DNA of 28,328 nt, taken from the IMG/VR virus record IMGVR_UViG_3300025645_000351, positions 1 through 28,328 of that record. One strand, given 5' to 3'. Shown here in pieces: positions 5,257-14,942 of this stretch. The stretch is from a virus. The first letter of the stretch is position 1, and every line of letters begins with the position of its first letter. Both the position numbers and the translations under genes were made by a program. The notes beneath the pieces were generated by a model. That model made no database searches. It was not told the DNA's origin and saw nothing but the letters and a program-made list of their open reading frames with translations.

Positions 5257-8200
5257 TACTTTCTTGCCTTTAATTGTTCTTTTATAAACTTAACTCTTTG
5301 TCCCTCTAACCTTCTTGCGAACTCAAGATTTTTTCTTTCCTCATCAACAAACTCTTGAGAGTAATCACCCTTGGATAAACTAAGTAGTTTTAATTTTTTG
5401 TTAATCTTTTGTAGGTTTCTTACAGAACGCCTTATTTCACTTTCAAAAGATAGAATGTCTATATTATCCTCTTCTATTTGATTCGCTCTATCATAATTAC
5501 CCATGTGTTCATTGTCTCTTACAGCACGAGTAATCTTTGTTAAACTATTATTTAATTGATATATTTCACCAGTAACACCTTTAGCACCACTTAGATTATT
5601 AAACACTCTTGATACGAAAGGATACTCTTCAATTCTTCTAGAAGGTTTTGTGATATCATCAGGTAAGACAGTATCTATCATTCTTACTACATGAAAACCT
5701 AACGTGCCAGAGTAACCCCTAATAATGTTATCAACCTCTACAGGAGTAAGTGTGTAGCCTGTAAGAGATGCTACTTTTTGTGCAAGCTCTGATGTTGATG
5801 GTCTAACGACAGTTGAAGGATCTAAGTTCTGCTCATAATCACTCAGTATCTTTCTTCCTGTAAGGAAGTTATAATTAGTCATTGTTTCTAAAATAGGTTG
5901 AATAGTAGTTGGAAAACCAACTCCTAGTGTCCCAAATAAAGCTGAACCAAAAGATCTTTTTAAATCTGCTGATGTATCAGTGCCTAAGTAATAACTTAGT
6001 ATTCTATCAGGAATAGTTTTAGTTAATAAACCTATTTCAAAAGGAATAGGTAAAGATATAAAGCTATCAGGTCTGCCAAAATATTTACCTAATATAATCC
6101 AATTGTTATCTCTTTTAGAATCCTCTATAAGTTCCCATTCATCATCATCGTATTGCATAAACCACAACAGACTTGTAAAACCAATTAAATAAGAAGCCCT
6201 AAAGAATGCTAATTTTTTTACTCTTTCTCTTGTAAGCTCTGCATTTGAAGATGCTGCATCACCAGTGAACCCTCTAAAAAGAATATCTAAACCCTGAATC
6301 CTAGCATTTAAAAATGGAATGATGGCAGTCACTGCCTTCATATACTTTCCACGCCTTCTAAAATTTAATACTTCTTGAGCTTCCCATATAGCTTGAGCCT
6401 CGTTGCCTGTTCTTGCGTACACATCGTTATATACAGCTATTCTTGTTGCAAGGTCAGAGTTCTCAGTTCCCTTATCTAATTTTTCCCAAAGATATCTCAA
6501 AGGAGAAGAAACAGTTTTTAAAGTAGACTTCTTTCTACCGGGAAAAGTTTTATTAATTATTTTTTCTACTTCTTTGATTGCATCACTATCACCAGACTTA
6601 CTCCAATCAAAACCACCTTTAATACCAGCCCTCCTTAAAGCCTCTGCACTTGAATTGTTTCCTACAGCAGATGCTAATCCTTTAATTGAGTCAACTAAAG
6701 GAGCATTAGTTCTACCACTTGTAACATAAGCACTTAAAGAATCACGGAAAAAATTTGCCAACATGAACCCTGGGTCTTTAGTCACAAGCTCTCTTAAAGC
6801 ATTAGCAGGAAGTGTACCTAGCTTAGATAAAAAACCATCACCCAATACGCTTGGATCATCTAATGATGTCAACATCTGAAACAACATAGGGTCATGCATA
6901 ATAAATTTATTTTCTTCACCATTAACATAAACAGAAACAGTGTTGCCTTGATCACCCTTTTTCTTGCGAGTTGCCCCTGCTACTCCTTCGATAACATCTT
7001 CACTGGTGCGAGTTATTGTGTTTAGTTTTAAAGCATCCCTAACTACTCTTTGAGTAGCTATGTTTCTTGCTGATGCTTCAATAGCTTCACTCATATTAAT
7101 AATAAGATTATTAAATATATTAGAAACAGGTTGCCCTGTTTCAACGAGAGACATTTCTTTTACATCAAAATTTCCAGATCCTTTAAGCTCTTTTATGTAA
7201 GCTTCAACTTCTGCCATATTTCTAAAGAAACTACTACTAACATCTCCATTACTAAAGTAGATCCTGTATACTTTCCCGGCTCCTGCTTTTAACTTTCTTT
7301 TACCTGATGGAGCTTTGTAGCTAGAAGGTTGGCTACCTAGTTCAATACTATCTGACAAAATATTAACTGGTTCATCTATTGTTGGATTAAATGTTTTATT
7401 AGATTTATTGCTTACCTCTCTGTACATAGGAATATAGAATAAAGATTGTTTGTATTCCTCTCTTTTACTATTACTTAAAACACCTGCGTTTACTTGAAAA
7501 TCTGCAAGTTTATTAAAATACATATTTAATTTTATTGCTGTTTCTCCAAAGTATGGATGTGTATTATTATATTCATTAATATAAGATTGAGCTTCGTCTG
7601 CACTCATTACATTAAGACGTTGTGTTTCATTACTATTATGAATCTCTAGCTCTCTTTGAGCTACCATGTATAATTGAAAATCTTCTTCAGTGCCATTCTC
7701 TATAACATCATTTAAAACAGTGTCTATCAACCCACCAATATTATATTCTTTACCATCTTTCGTTTCTGTAAAAGGTTGATTACTAATAAAACCTTTTCCT
7801 CTTTGACTAGAAGAAAGATAATTAGGCACACCTATATTTAATGCACCACTTAAAATAGCCGCAGCATTTTTTGCCATCTGCAAAGCAGCATGAGAACTGA
7901 CATCAGCCATTCTATCACCCTCTGCGGAGGCAACCACTTTATCCAATCTAGAAGCGTAATCAAGATCGTTAATAAAAGCTTCTCTAAACCTTAAACCTAT
8001 TTCAGCTATTTTTTTATTCCAAGTATTGCCATAAACTCTATCAAGAATAGTAGACCCTACAGTTTCGGTTGAATTATTTTTTCCTATGCCGAATTTTTTC
8101 TTTGCATTTTTTATAAATCTACTTGTTTCGCTATTAACAACACTATTTCTTTCATTAATTATTTTTTTAGTTTCATCAAATAATTTTCTAATAGAAACAC

Positions 8201-11200
8201 GGCTATTAGGATTATAATCTTTTAATATGTTTAAAGCAGCCTCTCCAGCTTCTTGACTAATTTTTCCTCCATTAATTTTTTCTTGTATTTCTTTTTCAAT
8301 AGGATTTTTAATAGAATTTATTTCTTCTTTTGAAAAAACTACTCCCTCTTTAGTATTAGAAAGATTTATTAATTTATCTACTGCAACTTTTTTATTTCTT
8401 CTAAGTGTAGATGCTTCAATACCGCCATCAACATCAGTAACATCTGATATTCTTTGAAAAATATTTTTTACTTTTGTATTTTTTAAAGCGTCTAAAATAG
8501 ATCTCATGAAAAGTTTTATTTTTCCATACAACATTTCTTCTTTTGCACTACTTATAGAACCATCAGCAATGTATTGAACATAAGCAGCAGCCATAGCTTC
8601 ATCTTCAATTAATTTTTCATTAAGTTTTCCACTTGATTGATACCTATCATTATTTTTATATTTTTCTTTAGCAACATCATAGTAAGTTTTGCTTTTATCT
8701 TGTGGATCTGTTGCTTTTCTTACAAACTTTCTTAAGCTAACTATATCCCCTTTACTTAAAGGTCCCATTTCTCGTTCTGCTAAATCTGTAATAACATGAA
8801 AACCTTCTTCTTGTATTATTTCAGCAATAATCTGTTCTTGTTTTTTAGTGTTGGTTGTACCTAAAGCCCCAGCAGCAATATCAATAATAATTTTACCTTC
8901 CTGCTCCCTTAACAAAGCAGTAGGTTTACTACTATCTGTTCCTTCAATAGACCGAACAAAATTAATTGCAACATCAAAATCTTTATCTGATGTTTCTGAT
9001 GTTGATGTAATAGTTTTAAAGTTTTCTATTAATCTAGGTAAAAAAGTTTCACTAAACTTAGATAAAAATTCTTCATGGTAAAATAATTTGCTGTTAGCAA
9101 TATCTATTGCTTTTTGAGAAAATGATTTATCTAATTTTGATTTGATATTCTCTGAAGAATAAACTTTATCTTCTGGACCTAGTTTATTCACTTTTTCTTC
9201 TAATATAGAATTATCTAATATAGCTTTATATTGTGCGTCAAGAGAATCAGCTGTTTTTTTTGCAGCATCTGCTGCCTTATTTTTTTTATCTCTAACCTCC
9301 TTATCTCTAACCTCATTTTGTTGAGCAAGAATCTCGTCAATTTCTATTTTGAATGTATTTTTTTCTTCAGTAGTTTTAGCAGCTTTACGTAGTTCTGTAA
9401 GCACTCCTACTCTCATACCTCCTGGCAAAGCCCTATAGATTTCTTGAGTGTTTAAATATTTTTTTCTTGATTTTTCAGGTAGACTAGAAATATCTAAAGA
9501 AGGACTGTCGTCATCAAAATATACAGTTTCTTTAGGTCTATTAGAATTTTTTCCTGATTCACCATCTGTACCACCAAGTGTTGTTTGAGAAACTCCTGCA
9601 ACATTTTCTGCGTCAGCCTTTGCAGTAGCCTCTTCAGCAGCCTTTTTAACAGCCTCCTCCATAATTTTTTTTGCGTCTTCATCTATTGTTATTGATTTAT
9701 TTTCTTTCTGTGCAGCTATTAATCCTTCAGCATCTCTGCTAACTGTAAGTTGTTTTTGACCTCTTGGATCAAAAGTTGCATAAACAAAATTACCAGTTTG
9801 TTTTAAAACTCCTTGTAACCTTAACATTTTTTGAATTTGAGTCGATTGTTTATTTGTTAATTCAATACCCTGCTCTTTCATTTTTACTCTAAGAATATTT
9901 CTATCATATTTTTTTTCAGCTATAACTATTTTTCTTGCTTTTTCAAACTCAGTTAAAGTAACCAAAGGTTTTAAAAGCTCCATTCTTTCTTGGATTTCTT
10001 TTTCTGAGATTAATCTAGGGTCAAATTCGTTAAAAGATTTTATTAAATTAAAGTTTTTAGTTTTGCCATCTGCTTTTGCTTTAGCTTTAACCTCTTCTTC
10101 AATCAGTTCATTTCTTGCAGTTATATAATCGTAGTTCCTTTCCTTATCTTTTAAGGAAGTAGTTAAATTTTCATTAATATTTAATGCTGTTTTTTCAGCA
10201 ACATCTTTATTGTTAAACTTTAAATTAGTAAGCTTTCCAAAACTAGCAACTAAATCAAAAGTTCCATCTTCATTATCTTGTACACTTACAGTGTCCGTAT
10301 CAGATTCAAAATTATTTAGATTAGCATTAATAAGGTTAATAGCATTTTGTTCAAATCCACCCACAATATTATTATCAACATCACCATACAATATCGCGTT
10401 TGCACCACCAGTATAATTAGGTATGGACTGCATTATGGCTGCTCCTACTGGAGCGTTTGCATCTGCTTTATCTAGTTCCACACTACTATTGTTAATAACA
10501 TTCTCATCTAATATTTTAGCTTTTTTAAGTTTTGCCATATTTCTTTGGTTTGACATTACACCAACACCTGTTTCCACAGCACCTGATGGTAACTCCGCAA
10601 ACATTTCAAGCAAGACTTCCCCAGGTGATGTTATAGCACCTTCAGAAACTACTTGTGCCGAAGCTTCTCCTGCGCCACCACCAACAGCTTGCACACCAAG
10701 CTCTGCTCCAACACCAACACCTACTGCTAATCTTCCTAAAGATTTTCTTCTTACAGTATCACTAGCTTTAACTTCTGCTCTCGCAGCTATCTTTGCTATT
10801 TGATCGTCAGTCTTTCCTCTTTTCATAAGAAAAGAAGCATTGTCTATAACTTTCTGTCTGGCTTTCCTACCTGCTTCTTTAGCAGCTATCTCAGCACTTT
10901 CAGATAATGCTGAACCTGCAACTATTTTTGAAACAGGCTTTACTAATCTACCTGCAACACCAGCAGTGATGCCATCAAAGACAGCTATTGGTATAGCTCT
11001 ACTTTCTGCAAAAGCACCTGCCTTCTTCATTTTAGCTTCATCGTTTAAAAAGTTTTTAACTTCATCATAGCTATCAAGATCTATGCCTTCTTTCTGCATT
11101 TCTTGAGCTACAGTGCTACCCCACTCAACGCCATAAGATCCTAAACCAGATCCTGAAACGGCTCCTATAGCTGCCCCTATTGGACCACCAACAGCAAAGC

Positions 11201-11711
11201 CAGCTAGACCACCACCAATCATTCCTGCAATAGAGGGTATCGAACTCGCTAAACTTTGAACTGCAACATCAACAACTGCACCGGGATTTTGAATAATAGC
11301 CAAAGCACTATCTCCAAAACCTTCTGCTTTTTGTATCTCCTCTAAACCTGATCCTACAGATTCACTCATAGGATACTGTGCCATATCCTCTGCGTCTTGT
11401 GCTACTTGTTCGGCAGCAGTTTCTGGGCTTATTATACCTGCTCTCTCTGCATTAATAGCAAGACCAGTAGTTAAATGATTAATACCCCTACCAAGAGCGT
11501 TAACAAGTCCTTCACCCATACCGACATCTTGATCTTCTCCTGCATCGTAAGAATAATCTATCTCTTGTTCTTGATCAAAAATACCAGGGTTTTTCTGTTC
11601 AACTAAATTTAAAAAATCTAATCTTTCAGCGTTTGTAGCCTCTAAAAAAGGTTTCCCTGCAATAGTGTCAGGAACATTAAGAAGAGTATTTTTAAAATTT
11701 ATTTGAGGCAT
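5256..11711 (-). CDS. Giant internal virion (ejection) protein, LPD38-type C-terminus
   Basis: 2151 residues, by far the largest gene. An Ala/Gly hydrophobic stretch lies at about 154-190 (SIPSIAGMIGGGLAGFAVGG), then long helical, Lys/Glu/Ala-rich regions including a coiled coil near 660-680 and 780-830. A degenerate zincin-like EEGFH sits at 968-972. The C-terminal quarter has DPGFMLANFFRDSLSAYVTS (about 1643-1662), AIIPFLNARIQGLDILFRG (about 1797-1815) and hydrophobic helices after it, which I recall as LPD38 of large polyvalent phage proteins. By position after gp13/gp14-like genes it is the analogue of T7 gp16, which crosses the envelope during DNA ejection, but I see no transglycosylase motif. 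No Shine-Dalgarno precedes the ATG (A-rich leader ATAAAAAAAACAATT). Its function is inferred from size and place. Confidence 0.8.
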   Translation of the reverse strand: MPQINFKNTLLNVPDTIAGKPFLEATNAERLDFLNLVEQKNPGIFDQEQEIDYSYDAGEDQDVGMGEGLVNALGRGINHLTTGLAINAERAGIISPETAAEQVAQDAEDMAQYPMSESVGSGLEEIQKAEGFGDSALAIIQNPGAVVDVAVQSLASSIPSIAGMIGGGLAGFAVGGPIGAAIGAVSGSGLGSYGVEWGSTVAQEMQKEGIDLDSYDEVKNFLNDEAKMKKAGAFAESRAIPIAVFDGITAGVAGRLVKPVSKIVAGSALSESAEIAAKEAGRKARQKVIDNASFLMKRGKTDDQIAKIAARAEVKASDTVRRKSLGRLAVGVGVGAELGVQAVGGGAGEASAQVVSEGAITSPGEVLLEMFAELPSGAVETGVGVMSNQRNMAKLKKAKILDENVINNSSVELDKADANAPVGAAIMQSIPNYTGGANAILYGDVDNNIVGGFEQNAINLINANLNNFESDTDTVSVQDNEDGTFDLVASFGKLTNLKFNNKDVAEKTALNINENLTTSLKDKERNYDYITARNELIEEEVKAKAKADGKTKNFNLIKSFNEFDPRLISEKEIQERMELLKPLVTLTEFEKARKIVIAEKKYDRNILRVKMKEQGIELTNKQSTQIQKMLRLQGVLKQTGNFVYATFDPRGQKQLTVSRDAEGLIAAQKENKSITIDEDAKKIMEEAVKKAAEEATAKADAENVAGVSQTTLGGTDGESGKNSNRPKETVYFDDDSPSLDISSLPEKSRKKYLNTQEIYRALPGGMRVGVLTELRKAAKTTEEKNTFKIEIDEILAQQNEVRDKEVRDKKNKAADAAKKTADSLDAQYKAILDNSILEEKVNKLGPEDKVYSSENIKSKLDKSFSQKAIDIANSKLFYHEEFLSKFSETFLPRLIENFKTITSTSETSDKDFDVAINFVRSIEGTDSSKPTALLREQEGKIIIDIAAGALGTTNTKKQEQIIAEIIQEEGFHVITDLAEREMGPLSKGDIVSLRKFVRKATDPQDKSKTYYDVAKEKYKNNDRYQSSGKLNEKLIEDEAMAAAYVQYIADGSISSAKEEMLYGKIKLFMRSILDALKNTKVKNIFQRISDVTDVDGGIEASTLRRNKKVAVDKLINLSNTKEGVVFSKEEINSIKNPIEKEIQEKINGGKISQEAGEAALNILKDYNPNSRVSIRKLFDETKKIINERNSVVNSETSRFIKNAKKKFGIGKNNSTETVGSTILDRVYGNTWNKKIAEIGLRFREAFINDLDYASRLDKVVASAEGDRMADVSSHAALQMAKNAAAILSGALNIGVPNYLSSSQRGKGFISNQPFTETKDGKEYNIGGLIDTVLNDVIENGTEEDFQLYMVAQRELEIHNSNETQRLNVMSADEAQSYINEYNNTHPYFGETAIKLNMYFNKLADFQVNAGVLSNSKREEYKQSLFYIPMYREVSNKSNKTFNPTIDEPVNILSDSIELGSQPSSYKAPSGKRKLKAGAGKVYRIYFSNGDVSSSFFRNMAEVEAYIKELKGSGNFDVKEMSLVETGQPVSNIFNNLIINMSEAIEASARNIATQRVVRDALKLNTITRTSEDVIEGVAGATRKKKGDQGNTVSVYVNGEENKFIMHDPMLFQMLTSLDDPSVLGDGFLSKLGTLPANALRELVTKDPGFMLANFFRDSLSAYVTSGRTNAPLVDSIKGLASAVGNNSSAEALRRAGIKGGFDWSKSGDSDAIKEVEKIINKTFPGRKKSTLKTVSSPLRYLWEKLDKGTENSDLATRIAVYNDVYARTGNEAQAIWEAQEVLNFRRRGKYMKAVTAIIPFLNARIQGLDILFRGFTGDAASSNAELTRERVKKLAFFRASYLIGFTSLLWFMQYDDDEWELIEDSKRDNNWIILGKYFGRPDSFISLPIPFEIGLLTKTIPDRILSYYLGTDTSADLKRSFGSALFGTLGVGFPTTIQPILETMTNYNFLTGRKILSDYEQNLDPSTVVRPSTSELAQKVASLTGYTLTPVEVDNIIRGYSGTLGFHVVRMIDTVLPDDITKPSRRIEEYPFVSRVFNNLSGAKGVTGEIYQLNNSLTKITRAVRDNEHMGNYDRANQIEEDNIDILSFESEIRRSVRNLQKINKKLKLLSLSKGDYSQEFVDEERKNLEFARRLEGQRVKFIKEQLKARK

Positions 11712-11735
11712 AATTGTTTTTTTTATCTATTATGA

Positions 11736-13514
11736 TTAAGGTGTATTTTGCAACGATACGACTTCTCCACTATCATTTACTGTAGGAACTGCTCCACCAG
11801 GAGATATGTTTGGTCTACTTATACTAAAAGTGTTTACAAATTCGTTTGTTACATTTTCAACAATCTCTCTCTGTAGTTCATAAAATTCTTTTTTTCCGTA
11901 TTCTGGAGGACCTGAAGGAAATTGACTTTTAGGAAATGCATCTGGGTTTTTCTTTACATACTCTTCCCATTTTTCTGATCCTCCATAAAAATGTGGATAT
12001 CTTTTAATCACATTCTTCTCAATATTTTCTATGCTAGCATTAGTCAACAAATCAGGTTTGTTGATAGAATTTAATTTAGCAACTGCTACTGCAGTAATAT
12101 TTCGCTTATCTGCTATTTGTTTTTGACTCTTTAGTTTCTTTTCTGCTATTTCTTCTGCACTTTCTCGATCTCGTTCTCTTTCGCTTATCGTGTCTTCTCT
12201 ATATTTTCCTAATTGTTTCGTTTGCTGCCTTCTAAGTTCTAAATCATCTGCACTGAGTTGAAGTTTTTTTGCTTCAGATGCAAGTTTCTTTTTACCTTCT
12301 TGAGTTTTAAGATAGCTTCCTAAACTTGATGCAACCCCTTCAGTAAGAGTTTTTGCCCCTAACATACCTTGTGCCATTGAGAATAAATCTTCTCTATCAA
12401 GGTTTCCTAAGAAAGAAGATAGACCTTTACCTTTAGAAGCTTCATCTGTTTTAGTATATAAGTTTTTAAAATATTCTAACTTATCAACTGAAGTGCCACC
12501 TAACCCAGCTAAATCTTCCTCAGTACCTTCAACAAGTTCAATAGGTTTATCAACAGGACCATCATCACTTTTATCTTCAGGAACAACAGTACTAACATCA
12601 TCACTTTTATCTTCAGGAACAACAGTACCACTATCAGGTTTAGAAGCATCAGGACCATCAGTACCTACTCCCTCCAAACCTTTTAGGTTAAGTGCAGTTC
12701 TTGTTTTACCACCACTAGGAACAACAGTACTAGCATCATCACTTTTATCCTCAGTACTAGCATCATCACTTTTATCCTCAAAAATTTCTTTTGTTGCGTC
12801 TTGAATATCTTGAGCATTTTTAGAAGTAAATAACAGATCTCCTAGATCAAATTTATTTTTTTCAATTTCTTGAAAAAATTCTTGACCTAAATTAACACTA
12901 TCACCACCTAAGAAATTTATTTTTTCTTCATCTGTTTTTAAAGTTTGAAAAAATTTGTAGAAATCATTTCGATTTTTAGGATCTAATCCTTGCCCTATCT
13001 TTCTTCTTCTTGATTCTATTTTACTTCTTAATTGCACATCTGAAGGATTAAGAGGACCATCATCAAAATTAAATATACCACCTTCATTCATTCTTATAGG
13101 AGGTCTGTAAGTTTGCATTAACCCTTGCTGCATTCTTGCTTGAGGAGAAAATGCCATAAGACCACCATTCATACTTCTTTCAACTCGTGTGTTAGGAGCA
13201 TTAGTATTGATCATTGCAGTAGATAAATTTTCTTGATTACTATCTAAAGCCTCATATTGAGGTAGTGGACTAGATAAAGACATTGCTATTTGATTGTCCA
13301 TTGCCTGTTGTTTTGCGTCATACACAGTGTTTATAGGTGCATCTTGCTTGGCAAGAATATCATCTACTTCAAACAGTTCTTTTAATCTTTGACTAACAGT
13401 TGCTTTTTGCTTCTCACCCATCAAAGAGCGAAGCATATTATTCAAAGCTGAATCAGTTCTTATCTTAGAATTTAATTGATTAGCAGCGTATAATGCGGAA
13501 TCTGACTCACTCAT
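11736..13514 (-). CDS. Probable internal virion protein with acidic repeats
   Basis: 592 residues. The N-terminus is helical (SALYAANQLNSKIRTDSALN). A segment with RMQQGLMQTYRPPIRMNEGG follows (about 128-147). Then comes a Ser/Asp/Val-rich linker (about 245-325) with four copies of EDKSDD, a helical region (LSSFLGNLDREDLFSMAQGM) and a long charged coiled coil at about 400-470 (SERERDRESAEEIAEKKLK). The C-terminus contains RYPHFYGGSEKWEEYVKKNP. It lies between the gp14-like and giant proteins, which is the slot of gp15 in T7, so an ejection role is inferred by position only. The RBS is GAGG, 8 bases before the ATG, with four bases between it and the previous gene. Confidence 0.7.
   Translation of the reverse strand: MSESDSALYAANQLNSKIRTDSALNNMLRSLMGEKQKATVSQRLKELFEVDDILAKQDAPINTVYDAKQQAMDNQIAMSLSSPLPQYEALDSNQENLSTAMINTNAPNTRVERSMNGGLMAFSPQARMQQGLMQTYRPPIRMNEGGIFNFDDGPLNPSDVQLRSKIESRRRKIGQGLDPKNRNDFYKFFQTLKTDEEKINFLGGDSVNLGQEFFQEIEKNKFDLGDLLFTSKNAQDIQDATKEIFEDKSDDASTEDKSDDASTVVPSGGKTRTALNLKGLEGVGTDGPDASKPDSGTVVPEDKSDDVSTVVPEDKSDDGPVDKPIELVEGTEEDLAGLGGTSVDKLEYFKNLYTKTDEASKGKGLSSFLGNLDREDLFSMAQGMLGAKTLTEGVASSLGSYLKTQEGKKKLASEAKKLQLSADDLELRRQQTKQLGKYREDTISERERDRESAEEIAEKKLKSQKQIADKRNITAVAVAKLNSINKPDLLTNASIENIEKNVIKRYPHFYGGSEKWEEYVKKNPDAFPKSQFPSGPPEYGKKEFYELQREIVENVTNEFVNTFSISRPNISPGGAVPTVNDSGEVVSLQNTP
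12561..12780 (-). repeat. Dispersed repeats encoding EDKSDD-(A/V)ST-VVP
   Basis: Four copies of the plus-strand string atcatcacttttat(c/t)ctca begin at 12561, 12597, 12735 and 12762. The first two include ggaacaacagta directly after, and that string recurs at 12718. They encode an acidic Ser/Asp/Val linker in the 592-aa protein. The near identity at DNA level suggests recent expansion or contraction by slippage. Confidence 0.85.
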
Positions 13515-13518
13515 ATCT

Positions 13519-14571
13519 TTATCCTCTTGTTAAACCTAATCCACCAAGCCCCAACCCAAGAAGAGTTGCTGCTGGGCTAGGAGGGGCAGTGTACTGACTA
13601 ACTTCAGAAGAAGCTGTAATTGGAACACCACGTAATATTGAAGACAAGAACTGTAAGTTCTGCCTTGGGTAATCTCTTTGGTTGATAAAATCTTCGTAAG
13701 CTCTTTCAAGAGATTGTTGTTCTCGCATCCTTACAGACTCACCAACGCCTGCCATTGCTCTTGCTCTGCCTAAACCATACTCTTGTAATGCAGGATCAAG
13801 ACCAGCCGCAAGTTGAGCAGATTGCTGTGCCATTGCTGCTTCTTGTTCTTGTGCGGCAATACGTCTTGCTTGTTGTTCTGCGGCTCTTTGCTGTGCCTGT
13901 GAAAACATTTGCTGTGATAGGTTTGTTCTGAAACTTTGTTGTTGTTCAGCCCTACCCATAGCATCTTGAAATCCTGCTGCTAGATTCTGAGCTTCAAGAT
14001 CCTGTAAATTCTGATCTAGATCTTGCCTAGCAAGTCTATCGACTACAGCCCTTCTGGAGCCACCAAAAGCACCTGCGGATACAGCCTGAGAATCTCTTGC
14101 TGCTTGCCCTTCATTAAATCTATCTTGCGCTCTTCTCTGCTGAACATCAAGAACACCTTCTATATAAGGATTCATATAGGATTGGTACTGGCTTCTCGGA
14201 TCGTACATCTGAGCAATACCTGCTGTGTAAGGATCTTGATACCTACCCATTGTCATAGAAGGATCATAATACTCAGCTATACCTGCTCTAAAAGGATTAG
14301 AACCTTGTGCTTGATTAAGAAATGTTTGATAAGCAGTGTCAATTCCGGGTGCAGGAGCAGCAGATATATCTCTTGTTAACTGTTCTGACGCAAGCGTATC
14401 AGCAGCAGGACCTGACAGTCTTGCGCTTTCATAAGGGATATAATCCTCTAAGGATTGAGACTCCGTTCTTGATAATAGTCTTTCAAAATACGGCCTTGCA
14501 TACTCAGGTAAGTTACTCTGCGTAACTGTTGAGGTTGATTGCATAGGTCTAGAACTACCGCCACCACCCAT
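13519..14571 (-). CDS. Probable internal virion protein, gp14-like
   Basis: 350 residues, Ala/Gln/Arg-rich and mostly helical after residue 130. Three short repeats of PF/PY-x-AGIA-x-x-YDP type occur at about 92-140 (FRAGIAEYYDP, YTAGIAQMYDP, YIEGVLDVQQ). A conserved-looking SAGAFGGSRRAVVDRLA follows, then a Gln/Ala coiled coil (about 210-255). The C-terminus is Gly/Leu-rich (LLGLGLGGLGLTRG), possibly membrane-active. The SAGAFGGSRR block is familiar from phage internal or ejection proteins. Position after the gp13-like gene and before the giant protein matches T7 gp14, a pore-forming ejection protein. The Shine-Dalgarno AAGGAG is formed by the last Lys-Glu codons of the upstream gene. Confidence 0.7.
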   Translation of the reverse strand: MGGGGSSRPMQSTSTVTQSNLPEYARPYFERLLSRTESQSLEDYIPYESARLSGPAADTLASEQLTRDISAAPAPGIDTAYQTFLNQAQGSNPFRAGIAEYYDPSMTMGRYQDPYTAGIAQMYDPRSQYQSYMNPYIEGVLDVQQRRAQDRFNEGQAARDSQAVSAGAFGGSRRAVVDRLARQDLDQNLQDLEAQNLAAGFQDAMGRAEQQQSFRTNLSQQMFSQAQQRAAEQQARRIAAQEQEAAMAQQSAQLAAGLDPALQEYGLGRARAMAGVGESVRMREQQSLERAYEDFINQRDYPRQNLQFLSSILRGVPITASSEVSQYTAPPSPAATLLGLGLGGLGLTRG

Positions 14572-14573
14572 AA

Positions 14574-14942
14574 CTATAACTCCTTAGACATTACAACGGC
14601 TTCTTTTACCAAACCATTTTTTTCAAAAACTTTAGACCAACCCTGCCGACCAGTAATAGAAAGCTTCTTACACCCTGTTTCTCTAGCGAAATTTTCTATA
14701 GACACTCTCATGTCAATCAATCTTTCTAACTTTCCACCACCAAGAAAAACATTTAACACTCTCATCTTGGGGTACTCTACAAACTCAGTAACCAAACATC
14801 CATCAGGTGCGGGCCATAAAATATATCTACCATCTAAAATACCTCGTCTAATGTCAGAAAAATTATGCGTATCTAATAACTTTAAAGCATTCTTAATCCA
14901 TCTTTTACATCGAGATATATCATCCTTTAATTCTGCTCTCAT
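14574..14942 (-). CDS. GNAT-like protein, gp13-type internal virion protein
   Basis: 122 residues. The C-terminal half looks like a GNAT acyltransferase fold: FLGGGKLERLIDMRVSIENF, then the ETGCKKLSITGRQGWSKVFE block and a final strand GLVKEAVVMSKEL. The usual acetyl-CoA-binding Q/RxxGxG/A loop is not evident, so catalysis is doubtful. Small proteins of this type stand between nozzle and ejection genes in T7-like phages (T7 gp13 slot), where they act in virion assembly. Here one gene, the 548-aa protein, separates it from the nozzle. The start overlaps the previous stop as TAATG. The fold call is moderate and the gp13 analogy is by synteny. Confidence 0.65.
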   Translation of the reverse strand: MRAELKDDISRCKRWIKNALKLLDTHNFSDIRRGILDGRYILWPAPDGCLVTEFVEYPKMRVLNVFLGGGKLERLIDMRVSIENFARETGCKKLSITGRQGWSKVFEKNGLVKEAVVMSKEL

